This document shows, piece by piece, positions 10,180 to 22,310 of a DNA stretch of 64,000 bases. The notes beneath the pieces are model-generated. The model was not told the DNA's origin. It worked only from the letters and a program-made list of their open reading frames with translations, and made no database searches. Position 1 is the first letter of the stretch. Each line of letters opens with the position of its first letter. The DNA comes from Thunnus maccoyii (Eukaryota; Chordata; Actinopteri; Scombriformes; Scombridae): the NCBI RefSeq assembly GCF_910596095.1, contig NC_056548.1, positions 6,969,151 to 7,033,150 on the forward strand. Reading direction: 5' to 3'. The translations under genes and the position numbers were made by a program.

Positions 10180-11550
10180 ATAGACTTGTAGATTTAAGAC
10201 TGTAAGCCATGAGTTATTAGAAGTTGACCTTGAATGAACAAACGCAGTAATTTACATGTAAATTTAATTCTGCCTCCTTGTGTTTTAAAACCCAAACTCA
10301 AACTGATCTATTGGCTCTCCTTCCTTTGTGGTCCCTGCAAGTCACAGTAGATCATATTGGCTGAAATATTTATTCACACAGCTGTGGTTGGTTTTCACAG
10401 ACATCTTACAAGTGTACACAGTTCAGAGATATGTGAGATCTCACAGACCAATAATGAATTGGAAGGCTGCTGTGTCTGTGCAGCACAAAACCCAAATTCA
10501 AGGAGAGATTGTTCGTTGGTGTGTCTGGTCCGAAGGGGGATCAGGAACAGCGCAGGCCTCACCTGCCACTGAACGGGTACATTTGAATACACACTTACAG
10601 CATAATTCTGTTTAATGTAATCACGTTTAGATGCACTATTTAACATTTTAAATCTAATTATCTAAAACCTGAACAATGATAACAAAAATAATAAACAGCA
10701 GCAATAATAAAATAAATTTAAAAAAAATCATTATAATTGATAAATATCAAAAGCTTTTTATTCTATCCAAAACTGATATTGTTCAGTTTTATAAAAAGTA
10801 ACTGAAGATCTTGACCCATGATATATTTACACAAAAGATAATGACGTCAAGTGGTTGCATTTCTGGAGCATCTCTAAAACCATTTTTCCACTGAAACAAT
10901 GAGCATTCTCGCAATACCAGATGAAAATTGTGAAACACTTAAACTTTTCCATGACGTTGTGGTCTGCATCACACTGTGTCATATTCCTAACAAATGCATC
11001 TCTCAAATAAATGTTTGCAAACATTGTTAAGTGGGAAAAAAAATCCGATTTCATTCCTCATAACCCAAACAAAGCATCACCACTTAAATTTGCTTATATT
11101 CTTTTGACTGTCTGCCACCAGTTCACTTTACTACTCTTTACTTTGCCTTTTTTCGATTCCATCCCAGTTTAAATTGTTCTTGTCATTAGAAACCGGAGGA
11201 AAATAGTGAAATTTTGGTTATGTGCGCCTGGGCTCTGTTTCTTCACAAAATTAACAACACAATGGTTGCAAAATGCCTCAAAACATGCAGTATACATATC
11301 AGTTTACACTATCATTTCTGATGATCAGAACGATGTTACTTGAAAACCAAATTAACCGGGGCCATGCCAGCCTCTTCAAGACACACACAGCCTTCACTTT
11401 AGACTAACTGGTGTCCTTGAGATGAAAGAACAGTTCATCCTTTGGCCTGAACATTAGGGCGGTTAAAGGGTCAGTTTACCCATATCACAAAAACAATATT
11501 TTATCTATTATCTGTAGTGGTATCTAGCCATGAAGATATGTAGTTTCAGT
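10180..11550. other. Intergenic spacer 3' of the sugar transporter
   Basis: AT-rich DNA with only short frames and no recognised domains. The left part may hold more old repeat sequence. Confidence 0.45.
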
Positions 11551-11556
11551 TTTATT
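11551..11556 (-). terminator. Candidate polyadenylation signal for the SLC2A gene
   Basis: Minus-strand AATAAA about 400 bp past the TGA stop at 11956-11958. It is the nearest canonical signal I noticed; use is inferred from position. Confidence 0.35.
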
Positions 11557-11955
11557 TGCCAATGTTTGAGAGATCTTCCTACCACCTCCCCTTTGAATGG
11601 ATATGAATTGAATTTGGAGCTCTGAACTTTGAAAATGTCTTTCCAGAAATAATATTATAATTACTCAGAATAACTCCCAGATTGAATTGATGACTGTTTT
11701 TGGCATTTTTTGCTCTAGGTAAATTTTTTTGAAGAAAAACTGTTGGCAGTGAGATTTGTGGATTATCCTGAGCAATTTGCCTTTGAGTCATTTTTCAACA
11801 CTGTGAAACAAAATCCAAAACTTAAGCAGATAAAACTATAGCTATCTGGCTACATACCAATAATAATAACTGCAAAACATTTTGGTTATAAATTGGGTGA
11901 ACTGATCCTTTAACAGTATGACCATGACCAGATTGAGTATGGCGTGAAAGGCCGG

Positions 11956-12135
11956 TCAGGTGAAAGTGTTGAATCCAGTCTTATTGTGCAAAGGAATGCC
12001 CTCCGCTCCTCTGAATTCCTCTGCAATGTCATCAAATGTGCGACCTTTTGTCTCTGGGAGGCGAATCCAGGTGAAGGTGAAGGCGAGCAGAGCCACAATC
12101 ATGAAGAGGAGGTAGACATACGCACCGCAGATTTT
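11956..12135 (-). CDS. SLC2A coding exon 11 (last)
   Basis: Begins KICGAYVYLLF (TM12), then PETKGRTFDDIAEEF and a short tail ending GFNTFT before TGA. Acceptor CATACAG. Confidence 0.93.
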   Translation of the reverse strand, partial: KICGAYVYLLFMIVALLAFTFTWIRLPETKGRTFDDIAEEFRGAEGIPLHNKTGFNTFT

Positions 12136-15100
12136 CTGTATGTGAGAGAGACGGTTGAGAATAATTTTTATTTGACCTTTATTTAACCAGGATTTTGGCA
12201 GAAATGGCAGCATATATATACCACATGACACCACAACACAGACCCAACACCCGCATGGAGGAGAAAGAGAAGAAGAAGAGCTTTAAAACAAGAGAGTAGA
12301 AGAAGAGTTTTAAAACTAGACAGGGGAAAAACAAAAAGGTGGTTTGATTTGGTTCCTTGGTCTTAGTTTCAGGTTGGCTGCCGTCTCTGCTGCACTATAG
12401 CGAACAAATGTTTCCCCGGTCAATTGTTAATTTAATTACTATTATTTCAACCTGAATTTAAAGGATTTAGCAATAGATTTATACATATTTAACAAACAGA
12501 TTTATGTCTGTTTTACAGTAGGTACATATGTATAAAACAGACTGGACAGATTTATAGCTGGTATTTAACAGCCGCGTCTCTAAGGTGCAAGGGAACTGTC
12601 AAAAGCAAACAAGAAATCCACCTCTAAAGTTTCTCCTGAAGTTTAGCTTGCTCATACAGCGTGCAGGCCAATGGCATAAACCCACCAGTAATGGAGGAAA
12701 GAGGAGTGCCAGAACAAACTTCCCTCCCCAGTTGAGCATGCTGGTGAAGGCCATGGCGATGGGTCTTCCAGGCTGGTCGAACAGCTCAGCAGCGATGAAC
12801 CAGGAGATAGGGCCGGGGCCCAACTCGTAGGCTGAGATCAGGCAGAAAACCAGCAGGACCTGCAGGCTCCGCATCTCTGGGACCAGGTGCTGCATGGGGG
12901 ATAGACGTGTTACTCTTGATGGATGGTTGTGGGTCAGTTATTGTGAGTTTTTTGTGTTATTCCATGTAGAAACGTGTCAAGAGAAAATGGGAATGGTATT
13001 GTAACCCACATAGCTTTTTTTTTTTTTTTTTAAATTCAAGTCAGTTTTTTTTTTGGTAAAAACATCATACTTTTCGGCTGGACCGCAACAGCAGGGCCAG
13101 TCCTATAAATGCACCTGTCCCTGACTAACTAAGTGACTGAGTGAAGTTACACTGTTGTTTAGCTGAAGGCTGCCAAACCTTGGGACAGCCAAGTATCCCA
13201 GAATGCACTTTGATTTTGAGCCAGGTCAAAAAGCTGTTGTAAATTTCGCTGTAAGACTGTTAATATGTCACGTTTTTAAGTTTAAATATTTTCAAGCGAG
13301 AAAATAACCATTTAGATTCCCAATATGTTGTCAGTTTACACAAATAATGCCTATTTGCAAATTTGTTCCGACATTTTCGGAGATAGAAGGAGTTTTCTGC
13401 GCGCTTCCTGAGGGCTTAGTCGCCACGTGTCTCCATTTCCTCTATCTGTCATTTCAAATTCAGAGCCCTCTAGCATTTCATACACAGTCCAGCCATATAC
13501 TAGGTTTTGACTTAGTCTTGTTATTTGAAAAGAAACTATCATGGTATCGTTCAGTCAAGCTGGAACTTAAGTCACAAACCATTCTCCAGAGTGTACAGTG
13601 CCATGGTTTGTTTTAACTTCATCCCTTCAACCATTTCGTAAGAGCAGGTGCCAGGTCTGTCAAGATTTGGATACATCACTGTATCTAAAATTGGAACAGA
13701 GCTTTTCATGTGCAAATGAAAATGACAATGACCTTGAGAAAAATGATCTTACCAGGACAGAATCTACTATAGTCATGAGTAAGTTGCACACTGCTATGGA
13801 GATGAAACCAGTCAGGAGCAATCTCCTCCTTCCTGCCCTTTCCATCAGGAAGAACTGGAGAGGAAAAAACAACACAGTGGTGACTCTCCTTACATTTCAT
13901 CCATCTTTTTGAATTAAAAATGCAACAGTATCCTGTTGTGGTTCAAGCTGTTAAACCATTCACGAAGAAATAGCAGTAACACTTTAATCTTTTATCCAAA
14001 CCTTTGGTACAATTTGTGGCAAGATAAACTAAATGTGACACCGCTTGTACTGTTAGTATATTTAACATTTTAAACATTTATACATCAAATTGTTTCTTTT
14101 GTTTCTTTGCAGAGCATTTTGAGTAGTGAATATAATAATGTTGCAAATAATATTATTAGTTTTTAATTAAACCACTGTATAAATAAAATATGGGGCTGTA
14201 GTGTAAAGGGTTACCACAACTTTTAGTACTCACTGCCACCAAAGTGAAGGTCACATTGACAGCTCCAACACCCAGAGTCAGGTATTTGGCCTCATCAAAC
14301 TTGGCCTGAAACATTTTGGTGGAATAATTGATGATCTGGAAGAAAAGAGCAGGAGTTTCTTTAAGCTTAGTGGGTTACTGGGACATGTTTCTGTGTTTTA
14401 AGGAACGGTGATACCGCCCTGACACACTGCCCAAGAATCTGGGTAGCAGCCAGAGAGAAGTGCTGAGTTTCAGGATAGAACAACCGGAATAATTTATTGA
14501 ACAAATACCACAGCGCTGCATGTGAAGCAGACTGTGAGCCATGAACTTTATCACAAAAAAGACCACGTAATGCATACAATTTTAGAAATGTAAAAGTCTA
14601 AAAAGGCCTCCCTTTTTGGGTGAGTGTGTCAAAATTATGAAAAAAGTACAATATATTCATATCTTGTGTTTTTTACTAAAAAAAACTCTCCACAGTTGAA
14701 TGCATTCATACAACTGACCGCGTTGAATCCAGACAGCTGGCTGCCCAAATTGACAAAGAGGACGATAATGATCGGCTGTCTGTAGCTGCACTTCTTGAAG
14801 AAATCCTGGATGGTGACGCCGGTCTGAGTGTGTGCAGCCTCTTCTTTCATCTCTTCCAGCTCAGCAAACACCTTGTCTGAGCTGCCTCTCAGCCTCAGCA
14901 GGGCTGCAGGGTTAAAACAACATCTTGCTTAAAGGATCTGTTGTAGTGCAATTTATCCACAAGGCTACAACACCAGAGTGCATTGAAAGCATTTACATGT
15001 TTTGGCTCCTGGAAGTCAGCAGGTAATCTAATAGTCTATAATCAATAGAGCTGTAGGACTGCATCTCTAACTGTGATCTCCAGCTTAATAACTAAATGGA

Positions 15101-18100
15101 AATAATGTGGCCAGTAATTTGAAAGCTTGCAGTTAAAACACCAGAGTAAGTTAAACCTACCAGCCTCTGCCTTGCTCTCCTCTCCCCGGTTGATGAGCAG
15201 GTATCGAGGGCTCTCTGGGCAGAAAGGCAGCACCAGGTACTGTGCCAGGGCCGGGATGAGAGACAGGGACAACATCATGGCCCAGTAATGCTCTGTACCC
15301 AACACAGTCTCCAGACCAGCCACCTGCAGCAATCATGCAAAGAATTACAGCAATCATCATTGGGCCATTTGTTCCAAAGCGCGCTAATATGGGAAGAATT
15401 GACATTGTTGGTTTTAAAACAGCCTTCGCTGTCGAAATGTAGATGCTAGTGGTAATACAATAGGTAGTGAAGCCTATTGTTTGCATGTAAAAGGTATGAG
15501 TACTTGTATGTAACAAATATCTAAGAAATGTAGACAGACTGTCTAAATTCACAAAGTAAAGCTGTCATATGAGATGGCTTCACCACACGCCAGGTATGAA
15601 CACTCATACTATATACCATACTATACTCTGTAACACTAATATAATGTCTTTCTATGGCTTAACAAATAACTTTACATAGAGAAAAAACAGGGAAAAAGTT
15701 GACTTAAACAGCAATTATTCAACAATCATCATTGAGAAACTAAAGAAAAAGCATGCTTAGACAAGAGTAATAGTCTACCACATATAGCTGCTAGCATGGC
15801 ATCTTTGGATGCAAGAAAAAAAATTGAAAGAAAGTTTCATCAGGAAAAGAAAATTGGAGAAAATTTGGGCACCACAAGTCAGAGAGAGATCCCTGACCAG
15901 GACAGCTGAGTCACCATCAGGTACTGTGCAACTTTATGTATGGAAGACATAAGACAAACAGGTCTTTGTCCGACCCTGCACTCTGACCCCACCTAGTAGA
16001 CGTCAAGTGCAAATGAATTTCAACAACCTTCAGTCAAAACAGAAGATTTCCATCACTATCCTTACCATTCCCACCAGGATGCCTGAAGCAAAGGAGACCT
16101 GGTTGAGTGTAGCAAAGGCCCCTCTCAGATTCACTGGGGACACTTCCTGGATGTAGAGTGGATTAAGACTCATCACCAGGCCGCAGAAAAAACCGAACAC
16201 CAACCGTCCCAGGATGAGAACCTCAAATGACTCGCTGGCTTTGGAGGCGAACATCAGACACGCTCCCACCACAGACAGACAGTTCACTATTAGGATGGAG
16301 TTACGCCTAGAGGGGAAGAAAAGGGAAATGAAAAGACAAAAAGAAAAAATTTAAAACATGATGGAAATGATGGGAAAAATATTTTTTATGCCCTTCTTAC
16401 CTGCCGTAAGAATCTGCCAGGTATTTGACTCCCAGTGAGCCCAGCAAGGCTCCAAAGTCCTTAATGCTGACAGAGAGCGACCACAGGAGAGTCAGGCTGT
16501 GATGTGGCATCGACTGGTTGTGTCTGGCTCTCCAGGTATGGTTGAAAAATTCTTCGATGATCTCAACGGTGGCAAAAGCAAAAGACGTTCAGCATCAGTA
16601 CGGCATGAATACAGCAAGGGGTGCTCTCTAATCACTCACAATTTAAATGATTAACAGTAAAGTGGGGAGAGATTTATTTAAGACATTAAGTGAATAATTC
16701 ACCTTAAAACTATTAGAAACAGTTGTACTTGATCAATCAAACAAGTTTGATTGCAAAAATATATATATATATACAGTACTGGGTAAAAGTTTTAGGCACT
16801 AAAAGTAAAGTGAGAATGCTTAATGCAAAAATATTGCTATAAATTGTTTTAATTTATCAATTAACTTCTTACAAAGTTGAGTTAACAGCAGAAACCTAAA
16901 TGAAATCAATATTTGCTGTGAGCAGCTTTGCCTTTAAAACAGCAGCAGTTCTCCTCAGTAAACTTTAAAACAGTTTTTCATGGTAACTTGCAGGTAGGTT
17001 GTTGTAACCATCCTGGAGAAAGAATGTACTTCTGTGGATTTATTATTTAGGCCATCTCAGATGCTTCTTCATGTAATCCCAGATTGACTCCATGATGTTG
17101 AGATCAGGGCTCTGTGGGGGCCAAACCATACCATCTGTTGTAGGACTCATCATTCTTCTTGTTGCTGAAAATAGTTCTTTATGACTCTAGCTGTATGCTT
17201 GGGGTCATTGTCATGTCATGAATAAATTTGGGACCGATCAGACACCTCCCTGATGGTATTGCATAATGGATAAGAATCTAAACATCTAGGGTGCCTAAAA
17301 CTTTTGCACAAAGTAAATTTGTTTCAGGCTACATGTAGAAGATCTGCGTGACTTGCAAAAGTTCAGTGCACTACCTGTGAAAAAGCAAAACCCTGCTAAC
17401 CCATGGGAGCCAGGTTTGGAGCTGAGCCAGAGAGTTTCAGGAAATTGTTAAGTTTATTCAGTGTTTTATAGAAGCTGTGAGATATTTGTTTGACAGGTAG
17501 CATGTTTTCCAGCGTTTCCCACCACGTTACTGATGTAGTGTCCTTATATTGGCCGATGTCTGAATATCAGCCAGACTGGGATATCCACTGTTTACGTGAT
17601 GATTTTTTTGTGTTGCAGTTCTAAACTTCACTTGCATTGAAAGACTTTAGACCACTTTGACACTTTTGTGACTTTGCTGCAAATTCTTAAAGAATACATA
17701 ATATACATTTTTTTTAAGTGTTAATCGAAATGAAGTTTTTATTTCTTTGAGACAGATATTCTTGGATTTTTTTTCCTGAATGGCTCTAAATATACATTAT
17801 AATCACAAAGACAAGTCTAAAGAAGTCTAAAACTAAAAGTACCATGAAAATAGTGGAATTTAAAGATACTGAAGATGAAATATGACAACTCAGTCTCACA
17901 CCAAAGTGTGGAATAGCTATGTTGGTCCACAGCGCAAAACATATTAGTTTCACAATAACGGCTCTAAAATGCCTATGTTTTTTTTGTGTGTTTGTTTGTT
18001 TGTTTGGCCTATTCTTTTCTATTGGCCTGCATCCACTTCAAGTGACAGTTTCTGTCTGTGAAAACAAAAAAAGGCTAAAATCCCTTTGGATGGAAAATTT

Positions 18101-20969
18101 TGTTTTGATAATATTTCTATTGAGAGATGTGCATTTTATTTTCATAATCTTTGTTAAGTGAATGTTAATTATGTTTAGTTTGTCAGTTAGTATGAAGATT
18201 TTTACAGACTTTCTATCGTTGCTATGGTGGTTGCTATGGTCATAATATAGTATTGCTGAAACCACGCAGTCTACATGTTTGAATCATTGTCTTTGTGTTG
18301 TGCGGTAGTCTGAGCTGTTATGTTATTTCTGTTATTTTATGTAACTGTTGATGATCTTTCAATTTTGTTTGTTTTCACAGACAGAAACTTGACAGTCATG
18401 TGACGTTGACGCAGGCCAATAGAATATGCCAAAACAAACAAAGGCATCTCACAATTTTAGAGCCTTTATTGTGAAACTAATACATTTTGCGCTGTGGACC
18501 AAAGTAGCTATTACACATTTTGATGTGAGACTGGGTTGAATATGAGGAACTTTAAAACCAAATTATTGCTACCAGAAAGCATCAACCAACATTATGTCAT
18601 ATCACCCCCTCAGCACCTGTCTGTTCTGCTCACCTTGGCCGGAGCGTTGACGTTGCCTGTGTGGTAGCCAATCTGCAGGGAGCCGAGCACCGCTGCCAGA
18701 ATGGAGGTCAGGAGTGTGGCTGTCAGATGGCTCTGTGTAAGGTGAAGTGACATTTATTTATTATTATTTATTCACATTGTAACTTATCTTAGATAGTTTT
18801 TAAAAAAAACAGTTTTCAAGTAACAGTTTAATGCCTCAAATAAGTAATTCTTACTTGTAACAAGCAAATTCAAGACTCATTTAAGTCCCATCTTACTTCA
18901 AACATGCAGTTGTTCGGCCTCTCCTGAAAAAAACAAACCTTGATCTGTATGTTCCCAATAACTACAGGCCTATATCCAAGCCTTTTATGCCTTTTATTTC
19001 AAAAATTTTAAAGAAAGTTGTTGCCAAACAGCTCACTGCTGTCTTCACTTCTCACAACATTTAGATAAGTTCCAATCGGGTTTCTGTCAGAAGCACTCTA
19101 CTCAAACTGCTCTTCTCAGAGTCTCCAATGACGTAATGTCTTCTGATGTGGGTGAGTGCTGTGTTTTGGTGCTGCTGGGTCTTAGCGCAGCTTTTGACAC
19201 CATGGATCACAGAATAATGATTGAAAGGCTTAGGCAGTGGGTGGGTGTCTCAGGGAGTGCCCTGGACTGCTTTCCTCCTACTTCTCAGGTAGGAGCTTTT
19301 CTGTATTACTTGGTCCTTACATGTCTGAAACTGCTGCTCTTTCCTATGGTGTGCCTCAAGGTTCCGTCTTGGGTCCTATTTTATTTGCTTTATATATGCT
19401 TCCTTTAAATTTGGAAATATATCCTATCACTGTTATGCTGAAGATATTCAGATCTATGTCTCTTTTAAGCCTGATAACTCTGACAAACTGCCATTAAGGT
19501 CTGGATGTCTTAACAACTTTTTACAGCTTAATACAGACAAGACAGAGGTTCTTATCATAGCCTCAGACAGTATAGCTCTCAAGGTTGCTCATAGTATTGG
19601 GTCCCTTTCCTCAGCTGTTCAGTCAAATTTAAGAAATCTCAGTATTATATTTGATCAGGCTATGCAATACAATCAGCATATTAAATCATTGACCCGTACA
19701 TGTTTTTTCCAACCAAGAAATATCGCAAAACTCAGGTCTGTCATATCACAACTGGAGCTAGAGATGATTATTCACGCTGTCATATCATCCCAGCTGGACT
19801 TTTGTAATTTCCTTTTCACCTGTCTCAACAAGTCATCTCTGAACCGTCTACAAATGGTCCAGAATACTGCTGCAAGGCTGTTAACCAGGTCCAGCAGAAC
19901 AACTCACATCACACCCATTTTAAGTCTTTTAAATTAGTGGCATGTTTTGTGAATGAGATGCTCTGAAGTTTTCATTTTTCTGACTTTTTATGTGCACAAC
20001 AATAAAGTTATAATGTAAATTAAAATGAATAGTAGCTACAATTAATCTTAGAATTTTTTTAAAATTACAATTTACTTCTAACACATGCAGACATGCTCTG
20101 CAGTAAAAACTGATCTCAGCTCAGTGACTGACCCTTCTCTCAACATAAGCAACCATATGACTATTTGTAGAGGTCAAGGATGGCAGGAACCACAGTATTT
20201 TCACACACTGTCAAGATGTACAGATTTTTAATTACCACAAGTGAGTGCTAGTGCTCCTTTTGTTGTAATATCTTCACATGTGGAAAAAGGGTTAAAACAA
20301 ACAAACCTCCTGGGACGCCATTTGTTTGTGTGGGACAGGCTATCACTCCGTCAAGATGTAAGTGCATTTATTTTCTTCTGACTTCCTCTGCTGTGAAAAA
20401 CCCAAATAATGCCAACATTAATAAACAATAGTATGGGAGTTTGACATTTAATTATAATGACAAAAAAAACATTTCCTATCTGCATTCATAAAACAAATTT
20501 CACATACATTCATTATGTCATAGACTTTCTGTATGCTACAGAGAAAATGTTTTCCCCTGGTGTTCATTTTCAGATATAATTTTTAAAAGTGTAATTTTAT
20601 GACTTGCAGCTGCATCACATCAAAACTAAATTTCTTAAATCCAGGCAGAGACATGTACCGCATGCTTCAGTACACACAACATATTTTTCAGAGAAATTAT
20701 ATAAAGATATGTTAAAGATATGTTGGGAATATACATAAATATTAACTTATTCAAACTTACCTGTGCTGTGGAGTGAAGCAGACTGCACGTCTTCTCCAGA
20801 AATATAAATGAAAAAAGTAGGAAAATGGTACAACCTTTACAGACATTTTAATATACAGTGTATAGCATGAAGCAAACCTCGTATTCATATCAACATATCA
20901 ATATCTATATCTATATACTTCAAGTTCTCACCACTGTTCCTGAGTTTCGTTCGGTGATCCTGTCGTCAT
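11956..20969 (-). CDS. SLC2A-family facilitative sugar transporter (GLUT), probable teleost slc2a15-type
   Basis: Plasma-membrane facilitative hexose transporter of the major facilitator superfamily (12 membrane segments). Eleven coding exons join in consistent phase: 20932-20969, 20761-20782, 18634-18732, 16401-16561, 16066-16306, 15161-15323, 14719-14903, 14234-14335, 13753-13854, 12686-12889, 11956-12135. They total 1497 nt, or 498 aa plus stop, normal GLUT length. GLUT hallmarks appear in order: GSLQIGY, N-glycosylation site NHT in the first outer loop, GRR after TM2, GRLVFG, EVSP..LRG, PESPRYLL, QLSGFNA (the QLS of class I), ERAGRR, GPGPISWF and PETKGRTF. Class I-like motifs combined with ELFDQ, and a position near SMOC1, suggest the fish-specific slc2a15 group. 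That paralogue call is inference; the family call is firm. Confidence 0.9.
12686..12889 (-). CDS. SLC2A coding exon 10
   Basis: 68 codons with GPGPISWFIAAELFDQ (TM10 signature) and TM11. Acceptor ATGCAG, donor GTGGGT. Confidence 0.93.
13753..13854 (-). CDS. SLC2A coding exon 9
   Basis: 34 codons, FFLMERAGRRRLLLTG (the GRR repeat motif after TM8) and TM9. Acceptor CTCCAG, donor GTAAGA. Confidence 0.93.
14234..14335 (-). CDS. SLC2A coding exon 8
   Basis: 34 codons, IINYSTKMFQ followed by TM8 (LGVGAVNVTFTLVA). Acceptor TTCCAG, donor GTGAGT. Confidence 0.92.
14719..14903 (-). CDS. SLC2A coding exon 7
   Basis: Encodes the central cytoplasmic loop (LRLRGSSD, ELEEMKEEA) and TM7 with QLSGFNA. Donor is GTCAGT; phase 1 in, 0 out. 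Confidence 0.92.
15161..15323 (-). CDS. SLC2A coding exon 6
   Basis: Encodes VAGLETVLG, TM6 and the cytoplasmic signature PESPRYLLINR, ending phase 1 at GTAGGT. Confidence 0.93.
16066..16306 (-). CDS. SLC2A coding exon 5
   Basis: Completes GRRNS, then encodes TM3, TM4 (GRLVFGFFCG), the EVSPVNLRG loop and TM5 start. Acceptor CTAG, donor GTAAGG. Confidence 0.93.
16401..16561 (-). CDS. SLC2A coding exon 4
   Basis: Begins IIEEFFNHTW after a TTGAG acceptor, with the outer-loop N-glycosylation site NHT. It continues through LWSLSVSI (TM2) and ends inside the Arg of the GRR motif at GTAAGA. Confidence 0.92.
16774..17315. mobile_element. Tc1/mariner remnant in SLC2A intron 3
   Basis: The ends are inverted repeats: CAGTACTGGGTAAAAGTTTT on the left and a diverged reverse copy (CCTAAAACTTTTGCACA) on the right. 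The left end follows an AT-run with TA. About 540 bp remain; no intact transposase is readable, although sequence resembling the coding strand of Tc1-like transposase persists (GGCCATCTCAGATGC, GGGGTCATTGTCATG). It is a deleted, inactive copy. Confidence 0.7.
17886..18538. mobile_element. Foldback MITE with long inverted arms in SLC2A intron 3
   Basis: The arms (about 17886-18067 and about 18377-18538) are long near-perfect inverted copies beginning CAAC(T/C)CAGTCTCACA. They flank about 310 bp of unrelated interior. The direct repeat AATATGA stands immediately outside both ends (17879-17885 and 18539-18545), fitting a target-site duplication. No transposase is present. Confidence 0.8.
18634..18732 (-). 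CDS. SLC2A coding exon 3
   Basis: 33 codons, phase 0 to 0, acceptor CACAG, donor GTGAGC. Encodes TM1 with GSLQIGYHTGNVNAP, the GLUT first-helix signature. Confidence 0.92.
18890..19940 (+). mobile_element. L2/Rex-like LINE reverse-transcriptase fragment
   Basis: Lies in SLC2A intron 2, opposite in strand to the gene. Frames read KFQSGFCQKHSTQTALL, LSAAFDTMDHR, GVSGSALD, GVPQGSVLGPILFALYMLPL and NTAARLLTR, which is the order of non-LTR RT motifs up to the thumb. The YADD box itself is altered (CYAEDIQIY). It is frameshifted and ends abruptly near 19937, so it is dead. Confidence 0.8.
20761..20782 (-). CDS. SLC2A coding exon 2 (22-nt micro-exon)
   Basis: Lies between a GTGCAG acceptor and a GTAAG donor. 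Only the 22-nt form keeps frame (phase 2 in, phase 0 out) and encodes CLLHSTAQ across the junction. The longer acceptors at GGAG or GAAG would create TGA at the junction. Confidence 0.55.
20932..20969 (-). CDS. SLC2A coding exon 1
   Basis: Starts ATG at 20967-20969 (MTTGSPNETQEQ) and ends in phase 2 at a GTGAG donor. An upstream ATG in the same exon meets a stop within about ten codons, so this ATG is preferred. Confidence 0.65.
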
Positions 20970-20999
20970 CCCTGAGGTTCAGATATGACTGTGTACATT

Positions 21000-22260
21000 T
21001 TCCTGAGTGAACACACCAGCACTGAAAACTGTACACACATACACATTTTGGACCAGCGAGTCCAGTGATGAAATCACACCCAGCTGGTGAATTTGGGGCA
21101 GGCCTGATAGAATGGCAGCCATGGGACTCCTGTGGTTCTCATGGACCAGCTGATAGACATCCTTCGTTCTGGCTGACTGAGGATCAGTTTACTCGCTAAA
21201 CTCAAACCCAAAACTTACTCTGATGAAAATTGCACAACTGTCCCCAGATCACAGCCAAAAGGCAAATCTTCTCATCCTTGGAGCACTGAGCAGGCATCTT
21301 GGCAATAACACAGACACATGCTTTAATTTCGTGTGTGTGTGTGTGGAGTTGTGGGTAACTTGTCTATGTCTTGTGATGATGATCACTCAAATGGAAAAGT
21401 CCAGAGTGTCTGAACACTATTAGGCTATCAGGGGGAGGTCCACGTATGTCGAAATGTCTTTCAAGGAAAGTTTTCAGATAAATGACTACTGTGCATTTCA
21501 GACTTTATCCAACCAATGCTGAGGTAATTTTGTAAACCCAAGACCTCAGGATTTTCCAAACCTACGCCATTATAGGGAAATCTTCACCTGAAGATGAAAT
21601 GGAAGAATAATTCAAAAACTGGAGCTTTTTATTCAAACAATGAAATGTGTTTAGCAACTTTGAACCTTATGACACAGTTTATACTCAAGTTTGTAAAAGA
21701 TGAAACACATCAACATAGAAAAGCCACTTTTAAATAACCAACTTTATTACATTAACATAAATGTCAGTTATGTATGATCTTCATGAGGTTCACCTCCTTT
21801 CTTTACAGTGTTTTCCAGAGAGTAGTTCTACTCCTGTTGATACATATTTGAACATCCTTGTCAGTTTTTTCCTTCTAGTATCCATCTATCTTACGGAGAG
21901 TGAAATGTGACAAATATCTATGCATGTTAATACTTGTTATGGCTGAGTCTGTTGGACACAGATGTGACCATGTGCCTTGTTGGCAGTATCAAAACAGACA
22001 CTTGCAGTCTAATTAATAGAAGTAGATCGTCATCCAGATTCACTCCTGAACTGATTTATCAGAACAGCTTCCTTTAAATGTTATAAACATGACTAGTGTT
22101 TAGAGAAATTACATTTTAACTACAGAGATGCATGTCAACAGTGTTGGTTAAGATTTGCTGACTACAGTATGGTGCTTTCAAGGATAGTCACAAAAGGCAA
22201 CACCCATCTCACAATGCTGTGACAATTTGGAGCCCCAAGGATTTAACAGACAGCACCACA
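21000..22260. other. Presumed 5' flank of the SLC2A gene
   Basis: Upstream of coding exon 1. It must contain the promoter and possible untranslated exons, but I can read no clear TATA box or CpG-rich core. No other gene is visible. Confidence 0.4.
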
Positions 22261-22262
22261 AT

Positions 22263-22263
<1 letters not shown>

Positions 22264-22309
<46 letters not shown>
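22264..22309. repeat. (TG)n microsatellite
   Basis: Uninterrupted TG dinucleotide run of about 23 units. Confidence 0.95.

Positions 22310-22310
<1 letters not shown>

Noticed and set aside
10328..10646. Overlapping 70-95 aa frames, one with a CAAQ stretch resembling a V-domain end
   Set aside because: No first Cys, no WYKQ-type motif and no RSS nearby, so it is not a V segment.
12585..12830. Plus-strand 81-aa open frame
   Set aside because: Antisense shadow of SLC2A coding exon 10.
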